Part shown: positions 43,751 through 54,273 of the stretch, one piece after another
Numbering within the stretch: the stretch's first letter is position 1
How the letters are laid out: the number at the start of each line of letters is the position of its first letter
Assembly: GCA_016703065.1 (NCBI GenBank)
Contig: JADJCU010000002.1
Location: 124,001 to 188,000, forward strand
Reading direction: 5' to 3'
Length of the DNA stretch: 64,000 nt
Source: a bacterium
GTDB taxonomy: Bacteria; Electryoneota; RPQS01
Made by a program: the position numbers and the translations under genes
The notes under the pieces: model-generated
Seen by the model: only the letters and a program-made list of their open reading frames with translations
Databases searched by the model: none
Told to the model about the DNA's origin: nothing

Positions 43751-46700
43751 TTACTTCAGCAGGAGCATCTTCTTCTGTAGGACAGACTCGCCAGAGGTCA
43801 GTCGATAGAAGTAGAGACCGCTGGGTAGACCCGCAGCGTCAAACTGAACCGCATGACGGCCTGCGCCGAGTGTTCCATTCACCAAGGTCGCAACTTCCTG
43901 GCCGACCGCGTTGAAAATGGACAGCTTCACGAAGCCCATTTCAATCAAGTCGAACGAGATGCTGGTTTCCGGGTTGAACGGATTCGGGTAGTTCTGGTAC
44001 AGAGCGAGTTCGGTTACGACCTCAGCGCCAGCGCGCGGAGCGGACTCGAGTTCGCCTGCCCTTTCGCGCACACCGTCAATGCTAACGCTGACGAGTTCGT
44101 AACGATAGACACGACCGTTTACGAGACCATTGTCGACGTAGGAGTAGGTCGAGCCGGACGACGAATTCGTAGCGGAGATCTGCGCGGTGAGCACGCCATC
44201 GCGAAGCAGTTCAAAACGGTCGTTATCGGTTTCGGACGCGGTGCTCCAGTTCAACTGGATTTCGCTATCACGCGGAACAGCGGAGAACGAGGCCATCTCA
44301 ACCGACAGATAGCGCTCGAAGCAGATGCAGACGCAGCCATCCGTGCCGGGGATCAAGATGTTGTGCCAGCAGGAGTCACCCCAGAGGGTCCAACCGGTTT
44401 CACTGAAGAGGAACTGAGCCGGCTCGCAGTCTTCCGAGCAATCGTCAGTCATGCAGCCGGGGGTGATATGCAGTACGGGGTAGTCGCCCGCAATCAAACC
44501 CGTGCCGCAGACGAAGATATCAACCAACTGACCGGCGCAGAGGTAGGCACACTGGCAGCCGGGCGGAAGGCGATCGTTATCTTCGTAGATGTAGATTTCA
44601 CGGTCACCATCACACGAGTCGCAGTCGGGAACTTCAATGACGATATCCAGGAAGTTCGGCGGGCAATTGTCGCTGGTCACTGTGACAGTCAGGATTAAAT
44701 TCCCACCATCGGAGTCGGGTGTCAAGAAGATGTCAAAGAACGGCGAGATGGTCTGGCCAATGGCGATATTGCCAAGAGCGACCGGGTTTGCCGAGGTGAC
44801 ATTAGCTGCACCGGCGTCGCCGCCGATGTTCGTGAGTTCCAAGACGGCGTTCAAGCACTCGGCCGTTCCGTCGTTGAAAACGTCAATGCTTACGGTGAAG
44901 TTCGGCGTGGTGATACCACTGCCATCCGGATTACAGCGCAACGTTGCGCCAGCGGAAGAGAGACGCAGTTCACCCTGACCGCAGTCGCTGATAATCTGGT
45001 TGATCGCGCCGCCCGTGCCGGCCCCGTTCGGAGCAACGATGCGCAGGCTTCCCGCCGTAGTCGCCGCATAGTCGGACAGAGCAGGGAGGACGATACCGGG
45101 GCCCGCATTGCCCGGAGTCGGGACGTAGACAGAGCTAATGCGGATTCCGAGGCCAGCTGCATCAAGAGCACGCTGGTGAGCATTGACGAGATCGGACGCA
45201 TCATGGGCATCATCGCATCCGCCGGGAGCGGCGTCGGTAATCAAGACGATGATCTTCGCGGCAGCGACACGGAAGGGTGACGTGAAGTCGGCAGCAACAC
45301 ACTGGCCATCCATCGTGATGATCTCACGGAGGGCTTCGTCGGACGCTTCGGGCAGGTTTGCGCCACCGCTCGCGACCAATCCGGCGATAGTCGCTTGCAC
45401 GGCTGCCGTATTAAAGGTCAAGTCATGTAGGCCATAGACCTGATCGTCAAAAGTAACGAGTCCGATGCGCAGGTCGCCTGCAGCGGAGTTGTTTGCCAGC
45501 GCAATAATATTGGGCAAGCTCGCTACGATGTTGGCCAGGGCACCGCCCATGGAGCCGGTAATGTCAACGGCGAAGACGAGGTCGATGGGTCCGCAATCAC
45601 CCGGGGCCGGACATTCATCCGCGCACGTCACGCCGGGTGTCCACTCGCCGCCCAAGGTGAAGAGGCAAGTCGGCTCGTTCAGACCGGAAATGCACGCGGA
45701 TTCACCATTGCTGAAATAGCAGCAACGGCCGGTTGGGCAGGGATCTTCTTCGCAGGAGGCATTGGGTTCCCATGTGCCATTAAGGTCTTCGCAGGCGCTC
45801 TCCCCGGTGTCGGCGCAGCCGGGTCCGGTAGCTGACGCATAGCAGCATCGGCCGGCCGGGCAAGGTTGAACGTCGAGGACGAATTCACCGCAGCCGGCAA
45901 GCCCTTCGACGGTCACGTAGATTGTGCCTTCGGCAAGATACAAGCACTCGCAACGCGCGTTTGGATACCCAGCGCCGTCATCGTTTGTGCAAATATCGTT
46001 CGTGCAGCACTCGTAGCCGATGAACATAAAGGGGTCAAGTTGAAGTCCGTGATGCTGCAGGTCACAGTCCAGAGGCCCGCATAGGGAATCTGCACGGCGA
46101 CGACGCGGTCTTCACCGTCCCACAGATCGCACTCGCGCCCGGAGCCGCAATTGGTGGACGTCAGACTGCCCGGAGCGGTCAGGCCGGCCTCCGCACAGGG
46201 CGCATTGCAGTCGAAGATGGACAGCACGTAGCTTCCTACAGAGTTGCTCCAACCGTCGACGACGACGTAGATCGACTGACCTTCAATGAGGTCGATGCAG
46301 GCGACAGTGGATTGCGTGGTAGGCGTACCAGAGCACGCCGCATCATCGTTACCGCAGATGTAATCGTCAGGGTAGGTCGGAGCTTCAGCATCGGTTACGT
46401 TCCAGAGCGACAGTTCGGTATCAAAACTCGAACCGCACAGGCTGAAGGTGAACGACGTAGAATACGGGGCAGTCCAGCGGTAGACGACATCCGGCGCAAC
46501 TGCACTATTCGTGTAATGAAATCCCTGATAGCAGGATGGATCCGTGACGTGAGGTACGTTGTCAGCGGCCTCGGCCGTCGAACCGCTTTCGAGTCTTCTG
46601 CCCATGTGTGATCCAAGGTCCACGGCGTCCGACCAGGTTTCACCGCCTTGATCAAGTGACGCATCGAGTTCAACCGTACGGCCAGACTCTGCCAACAGGC

Positions 46701-46917
46701 CATTGAACTCGCTGGTCAAGGCCTCAGGTACGAGTCCGGATTGCTTGGCCGCAGTGATCTGGGCGAACAGGTCGGCCAAACGGAGCTCGCGTTCGGCTTG
46801 CTGGCGCAAGAGGGCCTGCTTCTCGGCGGTCACCGTCTGGTCAAAGTTCTTTAGGGCGGCGAATACCTGCATGGCACACACCGCCAGAATACAACACAAC
46901 AACATCATTCTTTTCAT
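43751..46917 (-). CDS. Large secreted VWA-domain protein with sorting domain, frameshifted
   Basis: About 1,055 aa when joined. The ATG follows GAGGAG, and a signal peptide (MKRMMLLCCILAVCAMQVFA) is present. Order: a helical N-terminus, beta domains rich in Cys (about 90-300), two GRCCY...C...W...C repeats, a von Willebrand A domain with MIDAS DITGS and a TDAAPGG site, a beta region, an FN3-like domain, and a type A sorting domain (YPNPFNPETSISF ... KMLLLK). The frame breaks near 46030; TTGACCCC is probably TTGGACCCC, after which DFNLDPFMFIGYE reads through. It is a surface or secreted adhesion protein. Its architecture parallels the divergent neighbour. Confidence 0.8.
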
Positions 46918-47344
46918 GAACTCTCTCCTCAATTAGAGCATAGTTGATTTCATCCGTTTTGGATTCGCACGTAATATAGGGACGGATGCGTGCGAAAAGC
47001 GAAAAATTGACAACATATGTCAACAATTGTTCATATTGACCGCGAATCAATTAGTATAGTAAGTATATGAAAGGGATTGAGTTTTATGCGAGATAGCCAG
47101 TCGGCGCCTGTATTGTGGGTCTGAATTGTTGCAGAGGCCTCTTACGGAGCGGCGGATCGGGCGAATGTGTAATAGCATACAGACGCGACGGATCGACACG
47201 AGCGAAGCTACTAACTATATGCGATGGCGAGCTCAGGAGACCCCGTCAGATTTCTTAGCGCGGACGTTGAGGTTTCAAGACAAATGAGTGCGAGTTATAT
47301 TTCGGCCATGATTAGTCAAACTAAATCGTAACGGAGGATAGATT
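46918..47344. other. Divergent intergenic region between two secreted-protein genes
   Basis: It probably holds promoters for both directions. A 17-bp palindrome (TTGACA-ACATA-TGTCAA, 47007-47023) is a candidate operator. A TTGACC at 47036 lacks a well-spaced -10. No gene is supported. Confidence 0.4.
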
Positions 47345-49633
47345 ATGTGTAGAATTGCGACAATCTGTTTAGCTCTTTGCATGATCGTCGGCGTAAGCAT
47401 GGCAAGTGTGAAGACCGATCCAGTAACGGGCACGGTATCTACTGGGCGTATGCCGGAGCAGTCGATCTTGACACTTGGCGAATGGGGCCTGCAGGCCATG
47501 GCCGGGGATTCGGAGCTTGAGGCGTTGTATGCGGAAGCGTATGCTCGCAAGGAAGCAGGTCAGGATGCTACGGAGATATGGGCGCGGATTAACGCTCTTG
47601 TGAACGAGGATAGAGGCCGCAACGAGTCCAGACTCGACGAGGGCGGCGAAGATTGCGCGTCGGCCGTTGTGATTACGAGCTTGCCGTTTTGTGATACCGG
47701 TAACACTTCGGACAACGCGAACGACTACATTCCGCCGGCAGGAGTGAATTGCAGCAGCGCGCCTCCGGCAGGCGCGGGCAGGGACGTTGTGTATCAGTAC
47801 ACTCCGACGGTGACTGAAGTCGTGAGTGTTTCGCTGTGCGGCTCGACCTTTGATACGTTTCTGCACATTTATCGGAATTGTCCGGGGAGCGAAAATGCCG
47901 AGCTTATTTGCTGCAATGACGACAATGTCGGTTGCGGACCGAACAGCCTCCGGAGCTGCTGTCCTGAGGTTGTGCTGATTCCCGGAGCGACGTATTACAT
48001 CGTTGTTGACGGATGGCGCGAGAACAGCAGCGGCGACTACGAGATTTCGATCAAATACGATTTGACCTGCACGCCGTGTCCGTGCGTGACCTGCCCGGCC
48101 GACGCCTATCACAGCACGGAACCGGATTGCGTGAACGGTTACTCTGACGAGACTAATGGCGGGTGTGTACCGGGTACGCCCGGTTTCTTTGAGCCGTTGC
48201 CGTGCAACATAACGCTTTGTGCCACGGGCGGCCGGTATTTCGTGAATGATGTTGCCCTTAACGATGTCGACTACTACACGTTGAATGTCGGACCCGAAGG
48301 TGACAGCCTGTCTTTGCATTTACGACCCGGTGCGGCCGGCGATTGGGCGATGTGGCGAGTCGTCGAGGGGCCGATCTGCTCTGGAAATGTTCAATCTATC
48401 TTCGGGATGAACTTCGCGGCCTGTCAGGATCGGTTCTTTTCGGCTTGTCTGACACCGGGTGAATATGTGATCGGCGTGTTGTTGAGCGGTAACATTCCGT
48501 GCGGGACGCCGTATACGATTGATATCCAGTGCTTGAACTGCCCGGAGCGGTGCTGTTATCGTACGGAAGACGGCCCGGCGTGTGCAGAAGATTGGACGCG
48601 CGAAGAGTGTGCGGCCGTGGAAGGTCTGTGGCAGCCCGGTTTGACGTGTGATGACTGCTGCCCGACGGATTTCTGTCAGGATTTCATTCAGATTCCGGGC
48701 GTCTACGAGTATACGAATACAGCGAACAGCTGCTGCAGCGCTCCGGTCAGTTTCTGCGTAGGCCTTGATGGTTGCGATCATGGGACGTGCTACGCAGCTT
48801 ACCGCGCAGTCATCTATCAGTTCACGATTGAGGATGATGCGATCATGACCTTGACCGCCAGCGGACCGGGTGATAATCAGATCATGGTGTTTACCGATTG
48901 CGCCGATCCGACGGCCTCGTGTGTCGCCGCGCTCGACGCAGGCGTACTTGGCGGCCCAGAGACTATTACGGATCTGTCGCTTCCGGCCGGGACGTATTAT
49001 GTCGCCACATCGCACTACCTCTGGAGTCAATTCGTCTGCGGCGAGATTACGCTTCATATAATTAGCGACACACCGTTGCCCGTGGAGCTGGCGAGTTTCG
49101 CGGCGACACCGCTTAACGGCGCGCTTGAGTTGAACTGGTCGACCGGATCAGAGCAGAACAGCAGCCACTTCAATGTGCTTCGCGACGACGTGAAGATGAC
49201 TGAAGTTGCGGCGACGAACAGCCCGTCCGGTTCGAGCTACAGCTGGACAGACACGCCGCTTGAAAACGGCCGGTCGTATCATTACGCGTTGGTGGCCGTC
49301 GACCTGAATGGTCATGAGAGCATTGTCGCCGAGACGGATGCCTCGCCGTCCGCCGACGGTGCGGTTGCGACCGAGTTCGCGCTGTACCAGAACTACCCGA
49401 ATCCGTTTAACCCGGAGACGCAGATCGCGTTTGATCTGCCAACCGAGACGGTGGCCCGTCTGATCGTTACGAACGCACTCGGTCAGCAGGTCGCGACTTT
49501 GGTCGATGGAACACTGGTATCGGGCCATCATACGGTGACTTTCGACGGTTCATTGTTGCCCTCCGGTCTGTACTTCTACCATTTGCAAGCGGGTCATTTC
49601 TCTACGGTTCAGAAGATGATTCTGCTGAAGTAA
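47345..49633 (+). CDS. Secreted Cys-rich protein with C-terminal sorting domain
   Basis: 762 aa with a strong ribosome site (GGAGG) and a signal peptide (MCRIATICLALCMIVGVSMAS). Two PPC-like beta domains (VSLCGSTFDTFLHIY; YYIVVDGW) are followed by a Cys-rich ERCCYRTEDGPACAEDW repeat, more beta domain, an FN3-like domain and a sorting domain (YPNPFNPETQIAF ... KMILLK). It shares N-terminal beta domains, the RCCY repeat and the C-terminus with the divergently encoded VWA protein. A surface or extracellular structural protein is likely. No catalytic site is seen. Confidence 0.82.
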   Translation: MCRIATICLALCMIVGVSMASVKTDPVTGTVSTGRMPEQSILTLGEWGLQAMAGDSELEALYAEAYARKEAGQDATEIWARINALVNEDRGRNESRLDEGGEDCASAVVITSLPFCDTGNTSDNANDYIPPAGVNCSSAPPAGAGRDVVYQYTPTVTEVVSVSLCGSTFDTFLHIYRNCPGSENAELICCNDDNVGCGPNSLRSCCPEVVLIPGATYYIVVDGWRENSSGDYEISIKYDLTCTPCPCVTCPADAYHSTEPDCVNGYSDETNGGCVPGTPGFFEPLPCNITLCATGGRYFVNDVALNDVDYYTLNVGPEGDSLSLHLRPGAAGDWAMWRVVEGPICSGNVQSIFGMNFAACQDRFFSACLTPGEYVIGVLLSGNIPCGTPYTIDIQCLNCPERCCYRTEDGPACAEDWTREECAAVEGLWQPGLTCDDCCPTDFCQDFIQIPGVYEYTNTANSCCSAPVSFCVGLDGCDHGTCYAAYRAVIYQFTIEDDAIMTLTASGPGDNQIMVFTDCADPTASCVAALDAGVLGGPETITDLSLPAGTYYVATSHYLWSQFVCGEITLHIISDTPLPVELASFAATPLNGALELNWSTGSEQNSSHFNVLRDDVKMTEVAATNSPSGSSYSWTDTPLENGRSYHYALVAVDLNGHESIVAETDASPSADGAVATEFALYQNYPNPFNPETQIAFDLPTETVARLIVTNALGQQVATLVDGTLVSGHHTVTFDGSLLPSGLYFYHLQAGHFSTVQKMILLK

Positions 49634-49655
49634 GAGCGGCAGAAATCAGGTAGGT

Positions 49656-49683
49656 CGAACGGGTCCCGTGAGGGACCCGTTCG
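49656..49683 (+). terminator. Hairpin terminator
   Basis: A 12-bp perfect stem (CGAACGGGTCCC / GGGACCCGTTCG) with a GTGA tetraloop is followed by CGTTTGG. Confidence 0.65.
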
Positions 49684-49995
49684 CGTTTGGGGCGTTAGCT
49701 GGGGAGGGTCGATAACCGTCAACATGCCTCTTGTTAGAGCAGACTAGGGGGCAGGTCCTCGACCCTCGGTCAGAGCACTAAAGATATGAATATGTTAAAG
49801 ATGACTCTGACGGGGCGGACCAGATATCAAAGGACATTGAGGGATTAGGCAACCTGATCGAAGGAGCTGTGCAGATGCTAACATATTTTCGCAGGGTGCA
49901 GGCTATTGTCTTCCGTGAAATAATGCGATACCTTGTGCAAACGTGGATATGCCACGATGAAATGATCTTGGAACCCCAATTGAAAGGTCAGAAAC
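49684..49995 (+). other. Upstream region of the first subtilase gene
   Basis: No gene is supported. It contains CAGATATCAAAGGACATTG (49821-49839), which recurs with one change upstream of the second subtilase gene and is therefore a candidate shared promoter or regulator site. Confidence 0.4.
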
Positions 49996-52900
49996 ATGAA
50001 GCATGGGTCTCGGTTATTGCTGGCATTGCTGTTTCTGTGGGTCGCCTCGCTGCAGGCGGCGGAGTTTTCCCCGGCGCTGGACTACCAGCTCGACGACGCG
50101 CAGTCAGGCGACTTCGTCAGCGCGCTGGTGATCTTGGAGAGTCCGGTAGATATTATGGCCCTTGACTTCCAACTTCACGCGCGCAAGGCGTCGCTGCTGG
50201 AACGTCATCAGGAGGTCATCGGCGCATTGAAGTACAACGCGGCGCAGACTCAGCCGGCCTTCCGGGCCGAGTTGGATCAGGCCACGCGCGCGGGACTGGT
50301 TCGCGGTTATACGGCCTACTGGATTGAGAATTTGTTCGTCGTATACGCCTCGAAAGACTATCTTGAGACACTTCGCGATCGTGGCGATATCAAGGCGGTT
50401 ACCGAGAATTTCCGCGCCGAGTTGATCGAGCCGATTCTGTCGGAAGACCGCGGCCCGGTGCGCGACCATTTGGATATTGAGACCACGACTCCGGGTCAAG
50501 ATGCGATTCGCGCGACAGAAGTGAATCGCGTGCTCGGTATCACAGGAAACGGCGTCCTGGTGGCTAACTGCGACACCGGTGTTGACGGAGCTCACCCGGC
50601 ACTTGCCTCGCGTTGGCGTGGTTTGACGGAACCTGCTTCTGAGTGCTGGCGCGATGCGCTGGGCGGCGGGACGACGTTCCCGTCGGACGGCAATGGTCAC
50701 GGCACGCACGTTATGGGAACGATTACGGGCCGCGAGTTCAGCGGCGGGGACACCAACACGGTTGGTTCGGCTCCGAACGCTCGGTGGATCGCGACCAACT
50801 CGATCAATCAAGGCGTTAGCGGCGATTTTGACAATGATATCATTGCGGACTATCAGTGGTTCGCGGATCCGGACGGCAACCCAGGCTCGTTGGACGATGT
50901 GCCGGACGTCATTCAGAATTCGTGGGGTGTGTTCACCGGTCTTGGCTATGCGCAGTGTTTCGACCTTTGGAACACGGTTATCACCAACTGCGAAGCAGCG
51001 GGCCCGGTGATCACCTGGTCGGCGGGTAATGAGAGCACGAGCGGCCTGCGCAGCCCGGCGATTTACTCGCTGAATGCCTATCAGATATTCTCGGTTGGCG
51101 CCGTGGACGCGACGAACTTCGGCGCGCCGTATCCGTTGGCCGGTTTCTCCAGTCAGGGTCCGACTCCGTGTACTCCGGCAAGCCCCGACAACATCAAGCC
51201 TGAGATCAGCGCCCCCGGTGTCAATGTGTACTCATCGATCCCCGGCGGCGGCTATAGCAGCGGTTATTCGGGAACGTCGATGGCCGGTCCGCACGTCGCG
51301 GGCGTTGTCGCGTTGATGCGTGAAGCCTGCCCGAATTGTGATCACATCACGATTAAAGATGCGATCATGTCGACTGCGATTGACTATGGCACGGCCGGTC
51401 AGGACAACCAGTACGGACACGGTTTCATCGACGCGTACGAGGCGGTTCTTGCCGTGTCGAACCTTGGCCGCGTTTGCGGTGTTGTTACGGATGTTTCGAG
51501 CAACCCGATTGCGGGCGCGCGCGTCAGCATCACGTCGGGTCCGAATTTCACGTTGACGGCGCCGGACGGTTCGTACTGTTTGCCGTTGGGTGAAGGCACG
51601 TACACTGTTGAGTGTTCCGCGTTTGGCTACATCACGCAGAGCGCGGCCGGCATCGTGATCGTTGAAGGCGACACGACGTCGCAGAACTTCACGCTTCCGC
51701 TTGCGGCTCAAGGCACCGTTTCGGGTATTGTGACGGATTGTTTTGGCAATCCAGCAGTTGGCGCGACGGTTGAGGTTTTGAACACGCCGGTACTACCTGT
51801 GACCACGAACGGTTCGGGTTTCTACACGATAACGCTTCCGCAGGGGACGTACGATATGCGCGCATCGGGCGCGGGTTGTGCACCGCATGATGTGGCGGGA
51901 GTTGTGATCGGCGCGTCGGCGACGCAGCACTTCACGCTGTTGTCAGACCCGATCTACTCTTGCAGTGATCCTGACGCTTACGGATACTACGCTTGCGAAA
52001 ACGGTGATACGGGCGGTCCGACCTATTCTTGGACGGAAATCGCACCTGACGCAGGTGGTCCGGGAACGGACACGGGTCAATCTTGCGACGACTGTGCGAC
52101 CGGCCCGCTGGCGATGCCCTTCCCGTTCCAGTTTTACGGGACGGTCTACACGGACTATTACATTGGTTCTAATGGCATGGTCACGTTCGGCGCACCGTTT
52201 ACAAGTTTCTCGAACCAGTGCCTGCCTAACGCGTTTGGTCCGGCAGGAATCTACCCATTCTGGGACGATTTGTACACGGCCTGCTCGACGGCTCAGCTTG
52301 CGACCTATTATGATGTCGCGGGTCACCGTTTGATCATCGAGTGGTACAACACGTGTCATTGCTGCGGCGAAGGCACGCTGGAGAACATTCAGGTTATCAT
52401 CTACGACGCCGCGTTCTATCCGACGGCTACGGGCGACAACGATTTCGCGGTTCAGTACGGTCCAGTGACGTCATTGGCCAGCAACACGGTCGGTATTCAG
52501 TCCATCAATGGCGGCATCGCCCTGCAGTATGTTTGCGACGGCACGCTTGACGTTCACTCTCAGGGCGTGCAGGACGGCCGCGTGATCTATTTCACGACGG
52601 GCCCAGGCTGTGACCTTGGTGATCCGAACATCACGGTGACTCCGGCGACGCTGGACGGCGCTGCACCTGAAGGCGGCACGGACACAGGCAGTATCGAAAT
52701 CTGCAACACAGGTCTTTGCCCGCTGCGCTGGAACATCGGCTGGAATCAGACGACACCGACGCTTGCGCTCTCGAGCTATGTTCCGACTAACACAGTGGAG
52801 CTCACGAAGGAGCAGATTGAGTTGATCGACGCGATCAATCGCGGCGAGAAGCCGATCATCAACGTTGAGACTCGTGAAGGACATGCGCCGCTGGACGCGC

Positions 52901-53901
52901 AGGGCGGACCGGACGCATTTGGCTACCGTTGGATCGACTCGGATGAGCCGGGCGGCCCAGTTTATGATTGGTTCGAGATCAACGCGATCGGCACCAACAC
53001 TGGGTTGTCTTTCGACGACGAAGTTACAAACGTAGGACTGCCTTTCACATTTGATTTGTACGGCGTTTCGTACAATTCCGTGAATATCTCGTCGAATGGT
53101 AACATTCACTTCGGCGCGGCGAACGTATCCTACACGAACCAATCGCTGCCAGTCAACTTTGGCCCGTTTGCGATGATTGCGCCGTTCTGGGACGACCTAT
53201 ATCTTCCGACTCAGGGCGAAGTCTACTACTACGACGACGCGGCAAACAATCGCTTCATCGTGGAGTGGGACGCGATTGCGCACATCGCCTCGCCGACCGA
53301 TATCTACACGTTCCAGGTTATTCTGTATCAGAACGGCCGCATCGTGCTGCAGTACGAAGACCTGCAAGGGAACGGCAGCTACGGCTTGACGTCCTGCACG
53401 GTGGGTTTGAACGACCAGGCCGGGACGGTTGGTCTTGAAGTGGTCTTTGACGCTGCGTATTTGCACAACAACATGGCTATTCAGCTTCAGGCCACGACTG
53501 ATTGGTTGACGATCACCCCGCCTCTGAACGGGGAGTTGGAAGCGGGTCAGTGCACGAACGTTGCAGTAACGTTTGAAGCGGGAGAACTTCCTGCCGGAAC
53601 GTACACGGGCACGCTGGACATCTTGAGTAACGATCCGGACGGCTCACCGACTTCCGTCCCAGTGACGTTCGTCGTTGGCAGCTATCCTGCACCGCTGAAC
53701 TTGACGATCATTTATCTTCCGTCGACGAACGAGCTGCGATTTGAGTGGATCGGAGTGGGTGCACCGACCTACACACTGTGGTCGGCTACGGATTCAGACG
53801 GACCGTATTCGACGCTTGTGACGACGACGTCAGGGACGACCGTTACGATCCCGAATCCGGGTATCAACCGGAACTTCTACATTGTGACCGCGTCGAATTA
53901 A
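49996..53901 (+). CDS. Secreted subtilisin-like (S8) protease, copy 1
   Basis: 1,301 aa. A signal peptide (MKHGSRLLLALLFLWVASLQAA) precedes an I9-like inhibitory propeptide (about 40-150) and an S8 domain with Asp in ANCDTGVD, His in GHGTHVMG and Ser in GTSMAGPHVAG. Two carboxypeptidase-regulatory-like domains follow, then two beta modules with a nidogen-like PFWDDLY signature, an ASH-like region and an FN3-like end. It lacks the YPNPFNP sorting domain found on neighbours. An extracellular protease for nutrient scavenging or maturation of surface proteins is plausible. AAAGG lies before the ATG. Confidence 0.93.
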   Translation: MKHGSRLLLALLFLWVASLQAAEFSPALDYQLDDAQSGDFVSALVILESPVDIMALDFQLHARKASLLERHQEVIGALKYNAAQTQPAFRAELDQATRAGLVRGYTAYWIENLFVVYASKDYLETLRDRGDIKAVTENFRAELIEPILSEDRGPVRDHLDIETTTPGQDAIRATEVNRVLGITGNGVLVANCDTGVDGAHPALASRWRGLTEPASECWRDALGGGTTFPSDGNGHGTHVMGTITGREFSGGDTNTVGSAPNARWIATNSINQGVSGDFDNDIIADYQWFADPDGNPGSLDDVPDVIQNSWGVFTGLGYAQCFDLWNTVITNCEAAGPVITWSAGNESTSGLRSPAIYSLNAYQIFSVGAVDATNFGAPYPLAGFSSQGPTPCTPASPDNIKPEISAPGVNVYSSIPGGGYSSGYSGTSMAGPHVAGVVALMREACPNCDHITIKDAIMSTAIDYGTAGQDNQYGHGFIDAYEAVLAVSNLGRVCGVVTDVSSNPIAGARVSITSGPNFTLTAPDGSYCLPLGEGTYTVECSAFGYITQSAAGIVIVEGDTTSQNFTLPLAAQGTVSGIVTDCFGNPAVGATVEVLNTPVLPVTTNGSGFYTITLPQGTYDMRASGAGCAPHDVAGVVIGASATQHFTLLSDPIYSCSDPDAYGYYACENGDTGGPTYSWTEIAPDAGGPGTDTGQSCDDCATGPLAMPFPFQFYGTVYTDYYIGSNGMVTFGAPFTSFSNQCLPNAFGPAGIYPFWDDLYTACSTAQLATYYDVAGHRLIIEWYNTCHCCGEGTLENIQVIIYDAAFYPTATGDNDFAVQYGPVTSLASNTVGIQSINGGIALQYVCDGTLDVHSQGVQDGRVIYFTTGPGCDLGDPNITVTPATLDGAAPEGGTDTGSIEICNTGLCPLRWNIGWNQTTPTLALSSYVPTNTVELTKEQIELIDAINRGEKPIINVETREGHAPLDAQGGPDAFGYRWIDSDEPGGPVYDWFEINAIGTNTGLSFDDEVTNVGLPFTFDLYGVSYNSVNISSNGNIHFGAANVSYTNQSLPVNFGPFAMIAPFWDDLYLPTQGEVYYYDDAANNRFIVEWDAIAHIASPTDIYTFQVILYQNGRIVLQYEDLQGNGSYGLTSCTVGLNDQAGTVGLEVVFDAAYLHNNMAIQLQATTDWLTITPPLNGELEAGQCTNVAVTFEAGELPAGTYTGTLDILSNDPDGSPTSVPVTFVVGSYPAPLNLTIIYLPSTNELRFEWIGVGAPTYTLWSATDSDGPYSTLVTTTSGTTVTIPNPGINRNFYIVTASN

Positions 53902-54273
53902 GGACTCGGAAGTTAGTGTAGTACAGCCCCCGGGGAGGACCCCGGGGGCTGTTTTATTTTCGGGCAGGGGGTGAAAAAGCGTTTGAAAATTGTTGTCTTC
54001 AGGCCTCAGGCCTCTCGCACGGACTAAATGAATCGGCTCTGTGATGAGATGAAGTCAATGGGATAGAGTAAGTTGTTCAGATATTGAGTTTGTGAGGACG
54101 GGGCTGCAAGCGGGCGGGGGTTTTGACGATGACAGGGCGATTCTTGAGGATTCAGGAAGTTTTTTCGGCGACGGTGAAGGCTTGAAACCTTGAGATAATT
54201 CAGATATCATAGGACATTGTGGAAAGTCCACAAACACATCCATGCATGAGGGAATCGGGAAAGGTTGATTACG
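53902..54273 (+). other. Spacer between the two subtilase genes
   Basis: Apart from the terminator at its start it carries CAGATATCATAGGACATTG (54201-54219), matching the motif upstream of copy 1. No gene is supported. Confidence 0.4.
53924..53960 (+). terminator. Strong Rho-independent terminator
   Basis: A perfect 12-bp stem (CAGCCCCCGGGG / CCCCGGGGGCTG), AGGA loop, is followed by TTTTATTTT. Confidence 0.92.

Noticed and set aside
47369..48319. 316-codon minus-strand open frame
   Set aside because: Antisense to the Cys-rich secreted protein, no ribosome site or domain, Arg-rich shadow composition.
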